A stretch of 35,479 nt of DNA, taken from contig UBZM01000088.1 in the NCBI GenBank assembly GCA_900470095.1, positions 1 through 35,479 on the forward strand, written 5' to 3'. This DNA comes from Hyphomicrobiales bacterium (GTDB lineage: Bacteria; Pseudomonadota; Alphaproteobacteria; Rhizobiales; Beijerinckiaceae). Below the pieces are notes generated by a model. The model ran no database searches and was not told the origin of the DNA. It saw nothing but the letters and a program-made list of their open reading frames with translations. Made by a program: the position numbers and the translations under genes. Of the stretch, positions 16,890-24,990 are shown one piece after another. Numbering within the stretch: position 1 is the stretch's first letter; the number at the start of each line of letters is the position of its first letter.

Positions 16890-18044
16890 ATGAACGCGCG
16901 AATCGCCATCGAGGCAGGAAGAGCGCCGGGACGGGCAGAGCAGGCCGCGACCCGCATTGCCTTCTTCGTTGCCGGGCTCGGCATCGCGGCATGGGCGCCC
17001 CTGGTGCCCTATGCCAAGCTGCGCATGGCTCTCGACGATGGTGCGCTCGGATTGCTGCTGCTCTGCCTCGGCGCCGGCTCGATCCTGGCCATGCCGCTAT
17101 CGGGCGCGCTGGCTTCGCGGTTCGGTTGCCGCCGCGTGCTGATGGGCGCGGTGCTGCTGGTCGCTTTCATGCTCCCGGCTCTCGCGACCGCCGCACACTT
17201 GCCGCTGCTCGGCCTGGCACTGTTCGTCTTCGGAGCCGGAATCGGTTCGCTGGATTGCGTGATCAACATCCAGGCCGTGATCGTCGAGCGAGCCAGCGGG
17301 CGCAGCATGATGTCCGGCTTTCACGGTCTCTTCAGTCTCGGTGGCATCGCCGGAGCGGCCGGGGCCAGCGGGCTCTTGATGCTGGGTGCGACCCCGCTCG
17401 CCGCCACGCTCGTCGTCGTCGCGATCCTCCTGGCTGCGATGGCCTGGGCAGCCTCGGGGCTCCTGCCCTACGCCAGCAAGGGCGAAGGCCCGGCCTTCGC
17501 CATTCCGCACGGCATCGTGCTCTTCATCGGCGTGCTCTGCTTCGTCGTCTTCCTGGCCGAGGGCGCCATGCTGGACTGGAGTGCCGTCTTCCTGACCGAT
17601 CTGCGCCAGGTCGATGCCGCTTATGCGGGACTTGGCTATGCGGCTTTCGCCAGCACCATGACGCTCGGGCGGCTGACCGGCGACCGCTTCGTGCAGCGCC
17701 TCGGCCCCCAGCGCATCATCATATCGGGCGGCCTCTGCGCAGCGGCAGGTCTCGTGCTCGCAACGCTTGCACCATCCTGGCTGGCAGGCCTCGCCGGGTT
17801 TGCGCTTGTCGGCGCGGGGTGCTCGAATATCGTGCCGGTTCTCTACACGGCGATCGGCCGACAGAAGTCGATGCCCGAGCATGTCGCCGTGCCCGCGATC
17901 TCGACACTGGGCTATGCCGGTATCCTTGTCGGCCCCGCAGCAATCGGTGCCATCGCGCATGTCGCGAGCCTCCCCATTGCCTTCCTGGTCGTTGCGGCGC
18001 TGCTCATCGGTGTCGCAGCCAGCGCTCCGCGGTTGCGCACATGA
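16890..18044 (+). CDS. MFS transporter, 12-TM (YbjJ/fucose-permease-like)
   Basis: This is a 384-residue inner-membrane protein with about 12 hydrophobic segments and no large loop. It starts 7 nt after the ammonia-lyase stop, so co-transcription is near certain. The motif-A-like loop is SGALASRFGCRRVLMGAVLL, and the central region has SGFHGLFSLGGIAGAAGASG. The C-terminal half includes GRLTGDRFVQRLGPQRIIIS. It most resembles the YbjJ/fucose-permease-like group. By position it could import the substrate of the pathway or export a product; the sequence does not say which. Confidence 0.88.
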   Translation: MNARIAIEAGRAPGRAEQAATRIAFFVAGLGIAAWAPLVPYAKLRMALDDGALGLLLLCLGAGSILAMPLSGALASRFGCRRVLMGAVLLVAFMLPALATAAHLPLLGLALFVFGAGIGSLDCVINIQAVIVERASGRSMMSGFHGLFSLGGIAGAAGASGLLMLGATPLAATLVVVAILLAAMAWAASGLLPYASKGEGPAFAIPHGIVLFIGVLCFVVFLAEGAMLDWSAVFLTDLRQVDAAYAGLGYAAFASTMTLGRLTGDRFVQRLGPQRIIISGGLCAAAGLVLATLAPSWLAGLAGFALVGAGCSNIVPVLYTAIGRQKSMPEHVAVPAISTLGYAGILVGPAAIGAIAHVASLPIAFLVVAALLIGVAASAPRLRT

Positions 18045-18093
18045 GCTTTGCATCCCTCACAGCGCCGCAAAGCACGTCCGTTGGAGGCAGAGC

Positions 18094-18795
18094 ATGACTG
18101 CGCGCTCGACGAGTCCGGTTCATCATCCTGATTGGCAAGGCACGCAAATGAGGACGGCATCAGAGCGGACGCGAACCATGGACCTGATCTACCAGACCCA
18201 TTCGCCCTATGCGCGAAAGGTCCTGGTCTTTGCCCATGAGGCGGGAATCACCGGACAGCTGCGCGTCATCCACCAGGAGACGAGCCCGACCAACCGGAAC
18301 GACGATGTCTTCGCGGTCAACCCGCTCGGCAAGGTCCCCGTTCTCGTCCTCCCGGAAGGCGAGGCGATCTTCGATTCAACGGTGATCTGCGACTATCTCG
18401 CCAGCCTCGACGGCGGCAGCCCGCTCATTCCGCAAGGCGGGCAGGCGAGATGGTCCGCGCTTCGCCTGCAGGCGCTCGCCCAGGGACTGTGCGACGCCGG
18501 CATTGCGCTGCGCTGGGAAACCGTACGCCGCCCCGAGCCCCTGCGTTATCCGCCCCTGGCGGAGGGAATGACGGCGAAACTCGTCGAATCCTATGACTAT
18601 CTCGAACGCGAGACCGATTTCGACGCGCCGCTCCATGTCGGCCATATCGCGCTTGCGACCGCCCTTTCATGGCTGGAATTCCGCGAGCTACCGCCCTTCG
18701 AGCCTGGCCGGCCACGGCTCGCCCGCTGGTATCGCTCCTTCTCGGAACGCCCCTCGATGCGCGCCACGCTCTATGACGGCGAGACGCATGACTGA
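18094..18795 (+). CDS. Glutathione S-transferase-like protein
   Basis: This is a 233-residue protein from ATG 18094, chosen because GGAGG lies exactly 6 nt upstream. The GST homology begins only at Met29 (ATG 18178), so the first 28 residues (MTARSTSPVHHPDWQGTQ..) are an unusual tail; without it the protein is 205 residues, the normal length. The thioredoxin-like domain starts MDLIYQTHSPYARKVLVFAH, with the Ser of SPYARKV in the catalytic position. NPLGKVPVLVLPEGEAIFDS gives the cis-Pro and the glutathione-binding ES/DS site. The C-terminal helical domain ends WYRSFSERPSMRATL. It may open a thioether or conjugate in the pathway or remove a by-product, which is inference. Confidence 0.85.
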   Translation: MTARSTSPVHHPDWQGTQMRTASERTRTMDLIYQTHSPYARKVLVFAHEAGITGQLRVIHQETSPTNRNDDVFAVNPLGKVPVLVLPEGEAIFDSTVICDYLASLDGGSPLIPQGGQARWSALRLQALAQGLCDAGIALRWETVRRPEPLRYPPLAEGMTAKLVESYDYLERETDFDAPLHVGHIALATALSWLEFRELPPFEPGRPRLARWYRSFSERPSMRATLYDGETHD

Positions 18796-18852
18796 TCGCA
18801 AGGCCAGTTCGCCCGGCGGCCAACACCCGGCTTCACGATGGTGGAGAGAGAG

Positions 18853-20013
18853 ATGACCACGCTCGACCAGAACATCCTTGAACGCGAGATGACGGGGTGG
18901 CGGCGTGACCTGCACGCCCATCCCGAATTCGGCTTCGAGGAGAAGCGAACCTCCGCCTTAGTCGCAGCCAAGCTCAGGGAGTTCGGCCTCGACGATGTGG
19001 CCGAGGGCATTGGCGGCACCGGTGTCGTCGGCACGCTGAAGCGCGGCAACGGCAACCGCGCCATCGCGCTTCGGGCGGATATGGACGCGCTGCGCATCAG
19101 CGAGCAGGCCGAGCATCCCCATCGCTCGCAAACCCCCGGCACCATGCATGCCTGCGGCCATGACGGGCATACCGCCATGCTGCTTGGCGCAGCAAAGCTG
19201 CTGGCGAGCGAGGGCGGCTTCGACGGCACCGTTCGCTTCCTCTTCCAGCCCGCCGAGGAATGGGGCAGAGGCGCGCTCGCCATGCTCTCCGACGGTCTGA
19301 TGGAGCGCTTCCCCTTCGAGGAGATCTACGGGCTGCACAATGCGCCGGGATTGCAAGTCGGCCAGTTCCAGACACGCGCCGGCTCGATCATGTCGGCGGA
19401 GGACAATTTCGAGATCGTGCTCAAGGGCATCGGTGGCCATGCGGCGCGTCCGCATGTCGGCAATGAGGCTCTGATCGCCGCCTGCGCCCTCGTCACCAAT
19501 TTCCAGACCATCGTGTCGCGGCGGCTCAGCCCGACCGATATCGGCGTCGTCTCGGTGACCGAACTCATCACCGACGGCACGCGCAACGCCCTGCCGGGCC
19601 TCGCCCGCATTCTTGGCGATGCCCGCAGCTTCCGGCCGGAGGTGAGCGCCGAGATCGAGAAACAGATGCGCATCATCACGGAAGGGACGGCGCTCGCCTA
19701 TAACGTCTCGGCCGAGGTGACCTATACGCGCGAATTCGTGCCGCTGGTGAATGACGAGGCGCTGGCGGGGGAAGCCCTGACCGCCGCGAGAAGCGTGTTC
19801 GGCACGGAGAATGTCGCCACCGCCCGCGAGCCGATGACCGGCTCGGAGGATTTCGCCCGTTTCCTCGATCATGTGCCGGGCTGCTTCGCCTTCGTCGGCA
19901 ATGGCCCCTCGGCGCCCCTGCACAATCCTTGCTACGACTTCGACGACGCCGGCCTCATCCATGGCGCACGCTTCCATGCCGCAATCACGCGGCAGCGCCT
20001 GCGCCCCGTCTGA
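18853..20013 (+). CDS. M20D-family amidohydrolase (hippurate-hydrolase type)
   Basis: This is a 386-residue cytosolic dinuclear-metal amidohydrolase that removes an acyl group from an N-acyl amino acid. It begins MTTLDQNILEREMTGWRRDL with the family's RRDLHAHPEFGFEE. Metal ligands lie in MHACGHDGHTAML (Cys and His), FLFQPAEEWGRGA (catalytic Glu pair), GLHNAPGL and, near the C-terminus, LHNPCYDFDD. The lid domain has IGGHAARPHVGNEALIA. ATG 18853 is taken because GGAG lies 7 nt upstream. It is the fourth gene of the set led by diaminopropionate ammonia-lyase, so an N-acyl-diaminopropionate is a reasonable substrate guess. It could equally be an indoleacetyl- or hippurate-type hydrolase. Confidence 0.92.
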   Translation: MTTLDQNILEREMTGWRRDLHAHPEFGFEEKRTSALVAAKLREFGLDDVAEGIGGTGVVGTLKRGNGNRAIALRADMDALRISEQAEHPHRSQTPGTMHACGHDGHTAMLLGAAKLLASEGGFDGTVRFLFQPAEEWGRGALAMLSDGLMERFPFEEIYGLHNAPGLQVGQFQTRAGSIMSAEDNFEIVLKGIGGHAARPHVGNEALIAACALVTNFQTIVSRRLSPTDIGVVSVTELITDGTRNALPGLARILGDARSFRPEVSAEIEKQMRIITEGTALAYNVSAEVTYTREFVPLVNDEALAGEALTAARSVFGTENVATAREPMTGSEDFARFLDHVPGCFAFVGNGPSAPLHNPCYDFDDAGLIHGARFHAAITRQRLRPV

Positions 20014-20057
20014 CCACCGCCCGTAGCCCCTGCCGCTTGCCGATCCGGAGCTTTCCC

Positions 20058-20858
20058 ATGGCCCATTCCCTCACACCCGGCGCTGCCGCCTCCCTCAGGG
20101 AGCCCGGCCCGAACCAGCCGGCCCTCGACGCCGACGCCGTCTGGGAGGCGCGCGCCGATCTCGCCGCCTGCTTCCGCATGGCGGCGCGCCAGGGGCTGGA
20201 GGAAGGCATCTGCAACCATTTCTCGGCGCTGGTGCCGGGCTATGACGACCTCTTCATCGTCAACCCCTATGGCTGGGCCTTCCGCGAGCTGACGGCCTCG
20301 AGGCTGCTGATCTGCGATTTCCACGGCAATGTCGTCGCTGGCGAAGGGCAGCCCGAGGCGACGGCCTTCTACATCCATGCCCGCATCCACAAGGCGATTC
20401 CGCGCGCCAGGGTCGCCTTCCATACCCATATGCCCTACGCGACAGCGCTCTCGATGACCGAGGGCGAGCCGCTGATCTTCGCCGGCCAGACCTCGCTGAA
20501 ATTCTACGGCCGGACCGCCGTCGACCACGATTACAACGGGCTTGCGCTCGACGAGCGCGAGGGCGACCGCATTGCCGGCGCGATCGGTGACGCCGACATC
20601 GTCTTCATGAAGCATCACGGCGTCATGGTGCTTGGTCCGACGATCGCCGAGGCCTGGGACGACCTCTACTATCTCGAGCGCGCCTGCGAGGTGCAGACGC
20701 TGGCGCTCTCGACCGGACGGAAGGTTCTGCCCGTTGCGCCTGCGATCGCCGAAGCCGCCTATCGCCAGATGCGCGAAGGCGACGCGGAATCGGCAAGGCT
20801 TCACCTCGCCTCGATCAGGCGCACCCTCGATCTCGAAGAGCCGGCCTATCGCAGCTGA
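20058..20858 (+). CDS. Class II aldolase/adducin-domain protein
   Basis: This is a 266-residue protein with GGAG 9 nt before the ATG. The core ARQGLEEGICNHFSALVPGY, NPYGWAFRELTASRLLICDF, PEATAFYIHARIHKAIPRAR and AFHTHMPYATAL belongs to the class II aldolase/adducin N-terminal domain. The zinc ligands are the two His of FHTHMP and the His pair of FMKHHGVMVLG. Members cleave or epimerise sugar phosphates or hydroxy acids, and many in catabolic clusters lack a known reaction. It follows the amidohydrolase by 44 nt and is the last gene of the block. The nap operon begins 175 nt further on. Confidence 0.88.
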   Translation: MAHSLTPGAAASLREPGPNQPALDADAVWEARADLAACFRMAARQGLEEGICNHFSALVPGYDDLFIVNPYGWAFRELTASRLLICDFHGNVVAGEGQPEATAFYIHARIHKAIPRARVAFHTHMPYATALSMTEGEPLIFAGQTSLKFYGRTAVDHDYNGLALDEREGDRIAGAIGDADIVFMKHHGVMVLGPTIAEAWDDLYYLERACEVQTLALSTGRKVLPVAPAIAEAAYRQMREGDAESARLHLASIRRTLDLEEPAYRS

Positions 20859-21033
20859 GCGGCGAACGCGGGTTTCGTCCATCCATGCGTGCGGCTCGGT
20901 CCATCGCTCGCATGAAACAACTCGACAAGGGCCGACTGGCGGCGCTAGCTTCCCTAGAAGGAATGTAAGGTATCCGGTGAGGAGCGGTGCGTTGGTACCG
21001 CGCCTCGTCATAGTCGCGGGAGCTGTCTCCGTG

Positions 21034-21222
21034 ATGTCCGATGGTGCCAAGGCTGAAACTGGGGCCGCATTCAGGCCTGCAACGCGACGGCAGGAGTTCC
21101 TTGCCTTCATCGTCCTGGCGATCCTGATCTGGCCGGTCATCGCGGTCGGCGTCGTCGGCGGCTATGGTTTCCTGGTCTGGATGCTGCAATTGGTCTTCGG
21201 ACCGCCCGGCCCGCCACGGTGA
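21034..21222 (+). CDS. napE: Periplasmic nitrate reductase subunit NapE
   Basis: This is a 62-residue inner-membrane protein with one transmembrane segment (LAFIVLAILIWPVIAVGVVG) and a short hydrophobic run behind it ending VFGPPGPP. The segment TRRQEFLAFIVLAILIWPVI is typical of NapE. GGGAG lies 11 nt upstream of the ATG. It is the first gene of napEFDABC. NapE is not required for catalysis in most species and its exact job is unknown. The 175-nt leader (20859-21033) should contain the operon promoter. I see no clear TTGAT-N4-ATCAA FNR box in it. Confidence 0.9.
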   Translation: MSDGAKAETGAAFRPATRRQEFLAFIVLAILIWPVIAVGVVGGYGFLVWMLQLVFGPPGPPR

Positions 21223-21232
21223 GGGCCCGGCC

Positions 21233-21742
21233 ATGGCAGAGAACGGGGTCGATCTCGGCAGACGCGGGTTCCTGAAGGGGCTTCTTCCCTCGGAACCGGC
21301 CGTCATTCGTCCGCCCTGGTCCCTCGAAGAAACCATCGCGAGCGCCTGCACGGTGTGCGGCGCCTGCATCAGCGCCTGCCCGCAAGCCATCATCAGGTTC
21401 GATGCCCGGCAGCGGCCCGAAATCGATTTCGGCTCGAGCGAATGTACATTCTGCGGAGCCTGTGCCGAGGCTTGCCCAGAGCCCGTTTTCGATCGCGCGC
21501 GGCCCGCTTTCCAGCACGTCGCCCTGATCGAAGACGCATGCTTTGCAGCTCACGGCGTCGTTTGCCAGAGCTGCGGCGATGCCTGCCCGGAAACGGCAAT
21601 CCGCTTCCGTCCGCGTCTCGGTGGCCCGGCCCTGCCTGAACTCGCGGTCGATCGGTGCACCGGTTGCGGCGCCTGTATCGCGGCTTGCCCGGCTGCTGCC
21701 ATAGGAACGCGGTCCCTGGCAGCGGAGGCGGCCCATGCCTGA
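21233..21742 (+). CDS. napF: Ferredoxin-type protein NapF
   Basis: This is a 169-residue cytosolic iron-sulfur protein that helps mature NapA. Four cysteine groups suggest four [4Fe-4S] clusters: CTVCGACISACP, CTFCGACAEACP, a spaced group (Cys-x7-Cys-x2-Cys-x3-Cys in CFAAHGVVCQSCGDACP) and CTGCGACIAACP. The N-terminal DLGRRGFLKGLLPSE looks like a twin-arginine motif, but NapF is known to stay in the cytoplasm. It starts 10 nt after napE and its end overlaps napD by 8 nt. Confidence 0.95.
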   Translation: MAENGVDLGRRGFLKGLLPSEPAVIRPPWSLEETIASACTVCGACISACPQAIIRFDARQRPEIDFGSSECTFCGACAEACPEPVFDRARPAFQHVALIEDACFAAHGVVCQSCGDACPETAIRFRPRLGGPALPELAVDRCTGCGACIAACPAAAIGTRSLAAEAAHA

Positions 21743-22013
21743 AGCTCAAGCGGCCCGCACCATCCATATTTCCAGCGCGGTCATCACGGCCTTCCCGGAG
21801 CATTGCGACGCGGTCGTGCGCCAGATCAATGCCCTGCCGGGCACCGAGGTTCATCGTGTCGAGAACGGCAAGATCGTCATTGTTCTCGAAGGGGAAAGCA
21901 CCGGCGAGATCGGTGGCAGGCTTACCGGCATCGCGCTGATGGACGGCGTCCTCTCGGCGAACCTCGTATTCGAACAGATCGAAACCCTCGACGACATCGG
22001 AGTTGTGCCATGA
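21735..22013 (+). CDS. napD: NapA-leader-binding chaperone NapD
   Basis: This is a 92-residue cytosolic protein of the NapD family, which binds the twin-arginine leader of NapA and delays its export until the Mo cofactor is inserted. HISSAVITAFPEHCDAVVRQ, INALPGTEVHRVENGKIVIV and MDGVLSANLVFEQIETLDD match the family. The gene overlaps napF (8 nt) and ends in ATGA with napA (4 nt), so translation of the three is coupled. Confidence 0.95.
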   Translation: MPEAQAARTIHISSAVITAFPEHCDAVVRQINALPGTEVHRVENGKIVIVLEGESTGEIGGRLTGIALMDGVLSANLVFEQIETLDDIGVVP

Positions 22014-24505
22014 CCCTGTCCCGTCGCGAGATGCTGAAGGCGCAGGCGGCCGGTATCGCCGCTGCCGCCGCCAATATGAGCCTGCCTGCTGACGCCCAGC
22101 CTGTCGCCGGCGGCGTCGACACGCTGGAAATCACCTGGTCGAAGGCGCCATGCCGCTTCTGCGGCACCGGCTGCGGCGTCATGGTCGGCGTCAAGGAAGG
22201 CAAGGTGATCGCCACGCATGGCGACATGAAAGCCGAGGTCAATCGCGGCCTGAACTGCGTGAAGGGCTATTTCCTCTCGAAGATCATGTATGGCGGCGAC
22301 CGGCTGACGCAGCCTCTGCTGCGCAAGAAGGGCGGCGTCTACGCCAAGGACGGCGAGTTCACGCCGGTCTCCTGGGACGAGGCTTTCGACGTCATGGCCG
22401 CCAAGGCCAAGCAGGTCCTGAAGGACAAGGGTCCGACCGCGCTCGGCATGTTCGGCTCCGGCCAGTGGACGATCTGGGAGGGCTATGCCGCGACCAAGCT
22501 GATGCGCGCCGGCTTCCGCTCGAACAATCTCGACCCGAATGCGCGCCACTGCATGGCGTCTGCCGCCTACGCCTTCATGCGCACCTTCGGCATGGACGAG
22601 CCGATGGGCTGCTACGACGATTTCGAAGCCACGGACGCCTTCGTACTCTGGGGCTCGAACATGGCGGAGATGCACCCGATCCTGTGGACCCGGGTCGCCG
22701 ACCGCAGGCTCGGCCACCCCCATGTCAAGGTTGCGGTGCTCTCGACCTTTACCAACCGAAGCGCCGACCTCGCCGATATCCCGATTGTCTTCAAGCCCGG
22801 CACCGATCTGGCGATCCTCAATTACATCGCCAACCACATCATCACGACCGGCCGCGTGAACAAGGACTTCGTCCAGAAGCACACGAATTTCGTCAAGGGC
22901 GCGACTGATATTGGCTATGGCCTGCGGCCCGACGATCCGCGCGAGGCCAAGGCGAGGAAGGCGGAGGATGTCGGCTCGACGTCGCCGATCGACTTCGACG
23001 CCTATGCCACCTTCGTCAAGGACTACACCCTCGAGAAAGTCTCGGCGCTGACAGGGGTGGAGCCCGGCTTCCTGCAAGAGCTGGCCGAGCTCTATGCCGA
23101 CCCCAAGCGCAAGGTCGTCTCGTTCTGGACGATGGGCTTCAACCAGCATGTCCGCGGCGTCTGGGCGAACCAGCTCGTCTACAACCTGCATCTGCTGACC
23201 GGAAAGATCTCGGAGCCCGGCAACAGCCCCTTCTCGCTGACCGGGCAGCCTTCCGCCTGCGGCACGGCGCGCGAGGTCGGCACCTTCGCCCATCGTCTGC
23301 CCGCCGACATGACTGTGGTGAATCCCGAGCACCGCAAGCACGCCGAGGAGATCTGGCGGATTCCGGCCGGCACAATTCCGGAAAAGCCCGGCTATCACGC
23401 GGTCGAGCAGGACCGCATGCTCAAGGACGGCAAGCTCAATTTCTACTGGATCCAGGTCAACAACAACCTGCAGGCAGCGCCGAACAGCGCCGGCGAGACC
23501 TATCCGGGCTATCGCAACCCCGAGAACTTCATCGTCGTCTCGGACGCCTACCCGACCGTGACGGCCATGGCCGCCGACCTGATCCTGCCCGCCGCCATGT
23601 GGGTCGAGAAGGAAGGTGCCTATGGCAATGCCGAGCGGCGCACCCATTTCTGGCACCAACTCGTCAAAGCGCCCGGCGAGGCCCGTTCCGACCTCTGGCA
23701 AATGGTCGAGTTCTCGAAGCGCTTCACCACCGACGAGGTCTGGCCACCCGCGCTTCTCGATGCCAACCCCAACTATCGCGGCAAGACCCTGTTCGACGTG
23801 CTGTTCAGGAACGGGCATGTCGACAGTTTCGCGGCCAGCGAGATCGACCCCGCCTACGACAATCTGGAGGCGAAGCATTTCGGCTTCTACGTCCAGAAGG
23901 GGCTGTTCGAGGAATATGCCAGCTTCGGCCGCGGCCACGGCCATGACCTTGCGCCGTTCGACACCTATCATGAGGTTCGCGGGCTGCGCTGGCCGGTGGT
24001 CAACGGCAAGGAGACACTCTGGCGCTATCGCGAGGGGCTCGACCCCTATGTGAAGCCCGGCAAGGGCTTCGAGTTCTACGGCAACCCGGACGGCCGGGCC
24101 AAGATCATCGCAGTGCCCTACGAGCCCCCGGCGGAATCGCCCGACAATGAGTACGATCTCTGGTTGGTGACCGGGCGCGTGCTCGAGCACTGGCATTCCG
24201 GTTCGATGACGATGCGCGTCCCCGAACTTTTCAAGGCGTTCCCGGGGGCGCGCTGCTTCATGCATCCCGACGATGCCCGCAAGCGCGGGCTCAACCAAGG
24301 GGCAGAGATCCGGCTGATCTCCCGCCGCGGCGAGATGCAGACCCGCGTCGAGACGCGTGGTCGCAACCGCATGCCCCAGGGCGTCGTCTTCGTACCCTGG
24401 TTCGACGCAAGCCAGCTCATCAACAAGACCACTCTCGACGCGACGGATCCCATCTCCAAACAGACGGATTTCAAGAAATGCGCGGTCAAGATCGTAGCGG
24501 TCTGA
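22010..24505 (+). CDS. napA: Periplasmic nitrate reductase catalytic subunit NapA
   Basis: This is a periplasmic enzyme of 831 residues, the standard NapA length, which reduces nitrate to nitrite. A Tat leader (SRREMLKAQAAGIAAAA) exports the folded protein. The [4Fe-4S] cysteines are Cys48, Cys51, Cys55 and Cys83 in CRFCGTGCGVMV and GLNCVKG. The Mo ligand is Cys181 in DPNARHCMASA, separating it from formate dehydrogenases (Sec/Cys) and NarG (Asp). FGMDEPMGCYDDFE, LTGKISEPGNSPFSLTGQPS and LVTGRVLEHWHSGSMTMRVP are typical. It needs the bis-MGD cofactor, and its electrons come from NapC through NapB. The ATG overlaps the napD stop. Confidence 0.98.
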   Translation: MTLSRREMLKAQAAGIAAAAANMSLPADAQPVAGGVDTLEITWSKAPCRFCGTGCGVMVGVKEGKVIATHGDMKAEVNRGLNCVKGYFLSKIMYGGDRLTQPLLRKKGGVYAKDGEFTPVSWDEAFDVMAAKAKQVLKDKGPTALGMFGSGQWTIWEGYAATKLMRAGFRSNNLDPNARHCMASAAYAFMRTFGMDEPMGCYDDFEATDAFVLWGSNMAEMHPILWTRVADRRLGHPHVKVAVLSTFTNRSADLADIPIVFKPGTDLAILNYIANHIITTGRVNKDFVQKHTNFVKGATDIGYGLRPDDPREAKARKAEDVGSTSPIDFDAYATFVKDYTLEKVSALTGVEPGFLQELAELYADPKRKVVSFWTMGFNQHVRGVWANQLVYNLHLLTGKISEPGNSPFSLTGQPSACGTAREVGTFAHRLPADMTVVNPEHRKHAEEIWRIPAGTIPEKPGYHAVEQDRMLKDGKLNFYWIQVNNNLQAAPNSAGETYPGYRNPENFIVVSDAYPTVTAMAADLILPAAMWVEKEGAYGNAERRTHFWHQLVKAPGEARSDLWQMVEFSKRFTTDEVWPPALLDANPNYRGKTLFDVLFRNGHVDSFAASEIDPAYDNLEAKHFGFYVQKGLFEEYASFGRGHGHDLAPFDTYHEVRGLRWPVVNGKETLWRYREGLDPYVKPGKGFEFYGNPDGRAKIIAVPYEPPAESPDNEYDLWLVTGRVLEHWHSGSMTMRVPELFKAFPGARCFMHPDDARKRGLNQGAEIRLISRRGEMQTRVETRGRNRMPQGVVFVPWFDASQLINKTTLDATDPISKQTDFKKCAVKIVAV

Positions 24506-24510
24506 GCCTG

Positions 24511-24978
24511 ATGCGCTCCTGGACCGTCCTCGGAGCTGCCTTGGCAGCTCTCTTCGTCCTCTGCTTCGGCGCACTTTCGCAAGAGAGCGGCCGTATCAAC
24601 ATCGTGCCGCGGCTGACCGGCGCTGTGCCCCCGATGGGCATCGTCAATGTGCCACCACTCGACCGCCCGATCGTCGACGATGTCAGGCGCATGCGAAACT
24701 ACCCCGAGCAGCCGCCGATCATTCCGCATTCGATCGACGGCTATCAGCTGACGCTGAACACCAACCGCTGCATGGATTGCCATAAGCGCGAATTCACCGA
24801 GGGCTCCGGCGCCCCGATGATCAGCATCACCCATTTCCAGGACCGGGACGGACAGGTGCTCTCGGACGTGACGCCGCGGCGCTATTTCTGCACCGCCTGT
24901 CATGTCCAGCAGACCGACGCCCGCACGCTGGTGCCGAATACGTTCCAGGACGCAAACACGATTGGCCGCAAGCGGTAA
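24511..24978 (+). CDS. napB: Diheme cytochrome c subunit NapB
   Basis: This is a 155-residue periplasmic electron-transfer subunit that passes electrons to NapA. The N-terminal hydrophobic segment (WTVLGAALAALFVLCFGALS) is a signal peptide. Two heme c sites are CMDCH and CTACH, and the stretch PPLDRPIVDDVRRMRNYPEQ with PPIIPHSIDGYQ is NapB-typical. It begins 5 nt after napA. The conserved histidines in IIPHSID and SITHFQDRDG are candidate axial ligands. Confidence 0.96.
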   Translation: MRSWTVLGAALAALFVLCFGALSQESGRINIVPRLTGAVPPMGIVNVPPLDRPIVDDVRRMRNYPEQPPIIPHSIDGYQLTLNTNRCMDCHKREFTEGSGAPMISITHFQDRDGQVLSDVTPRRYFCTACHVQQTDARTLVPNTFQDANTIGRKR

Positions 24979-24990
24979 CGGGGCGCCGAC

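Noticed and set aside
21851..24574. Very long open frame antisense to napA (about 900 codons)
   Set aside because: It mirrors the codon structure of a clear NapA gene. Its translation is rich in Arg, Asp, Gly and His without any family motif, as is usual for antisense frames in high-GC DNA.
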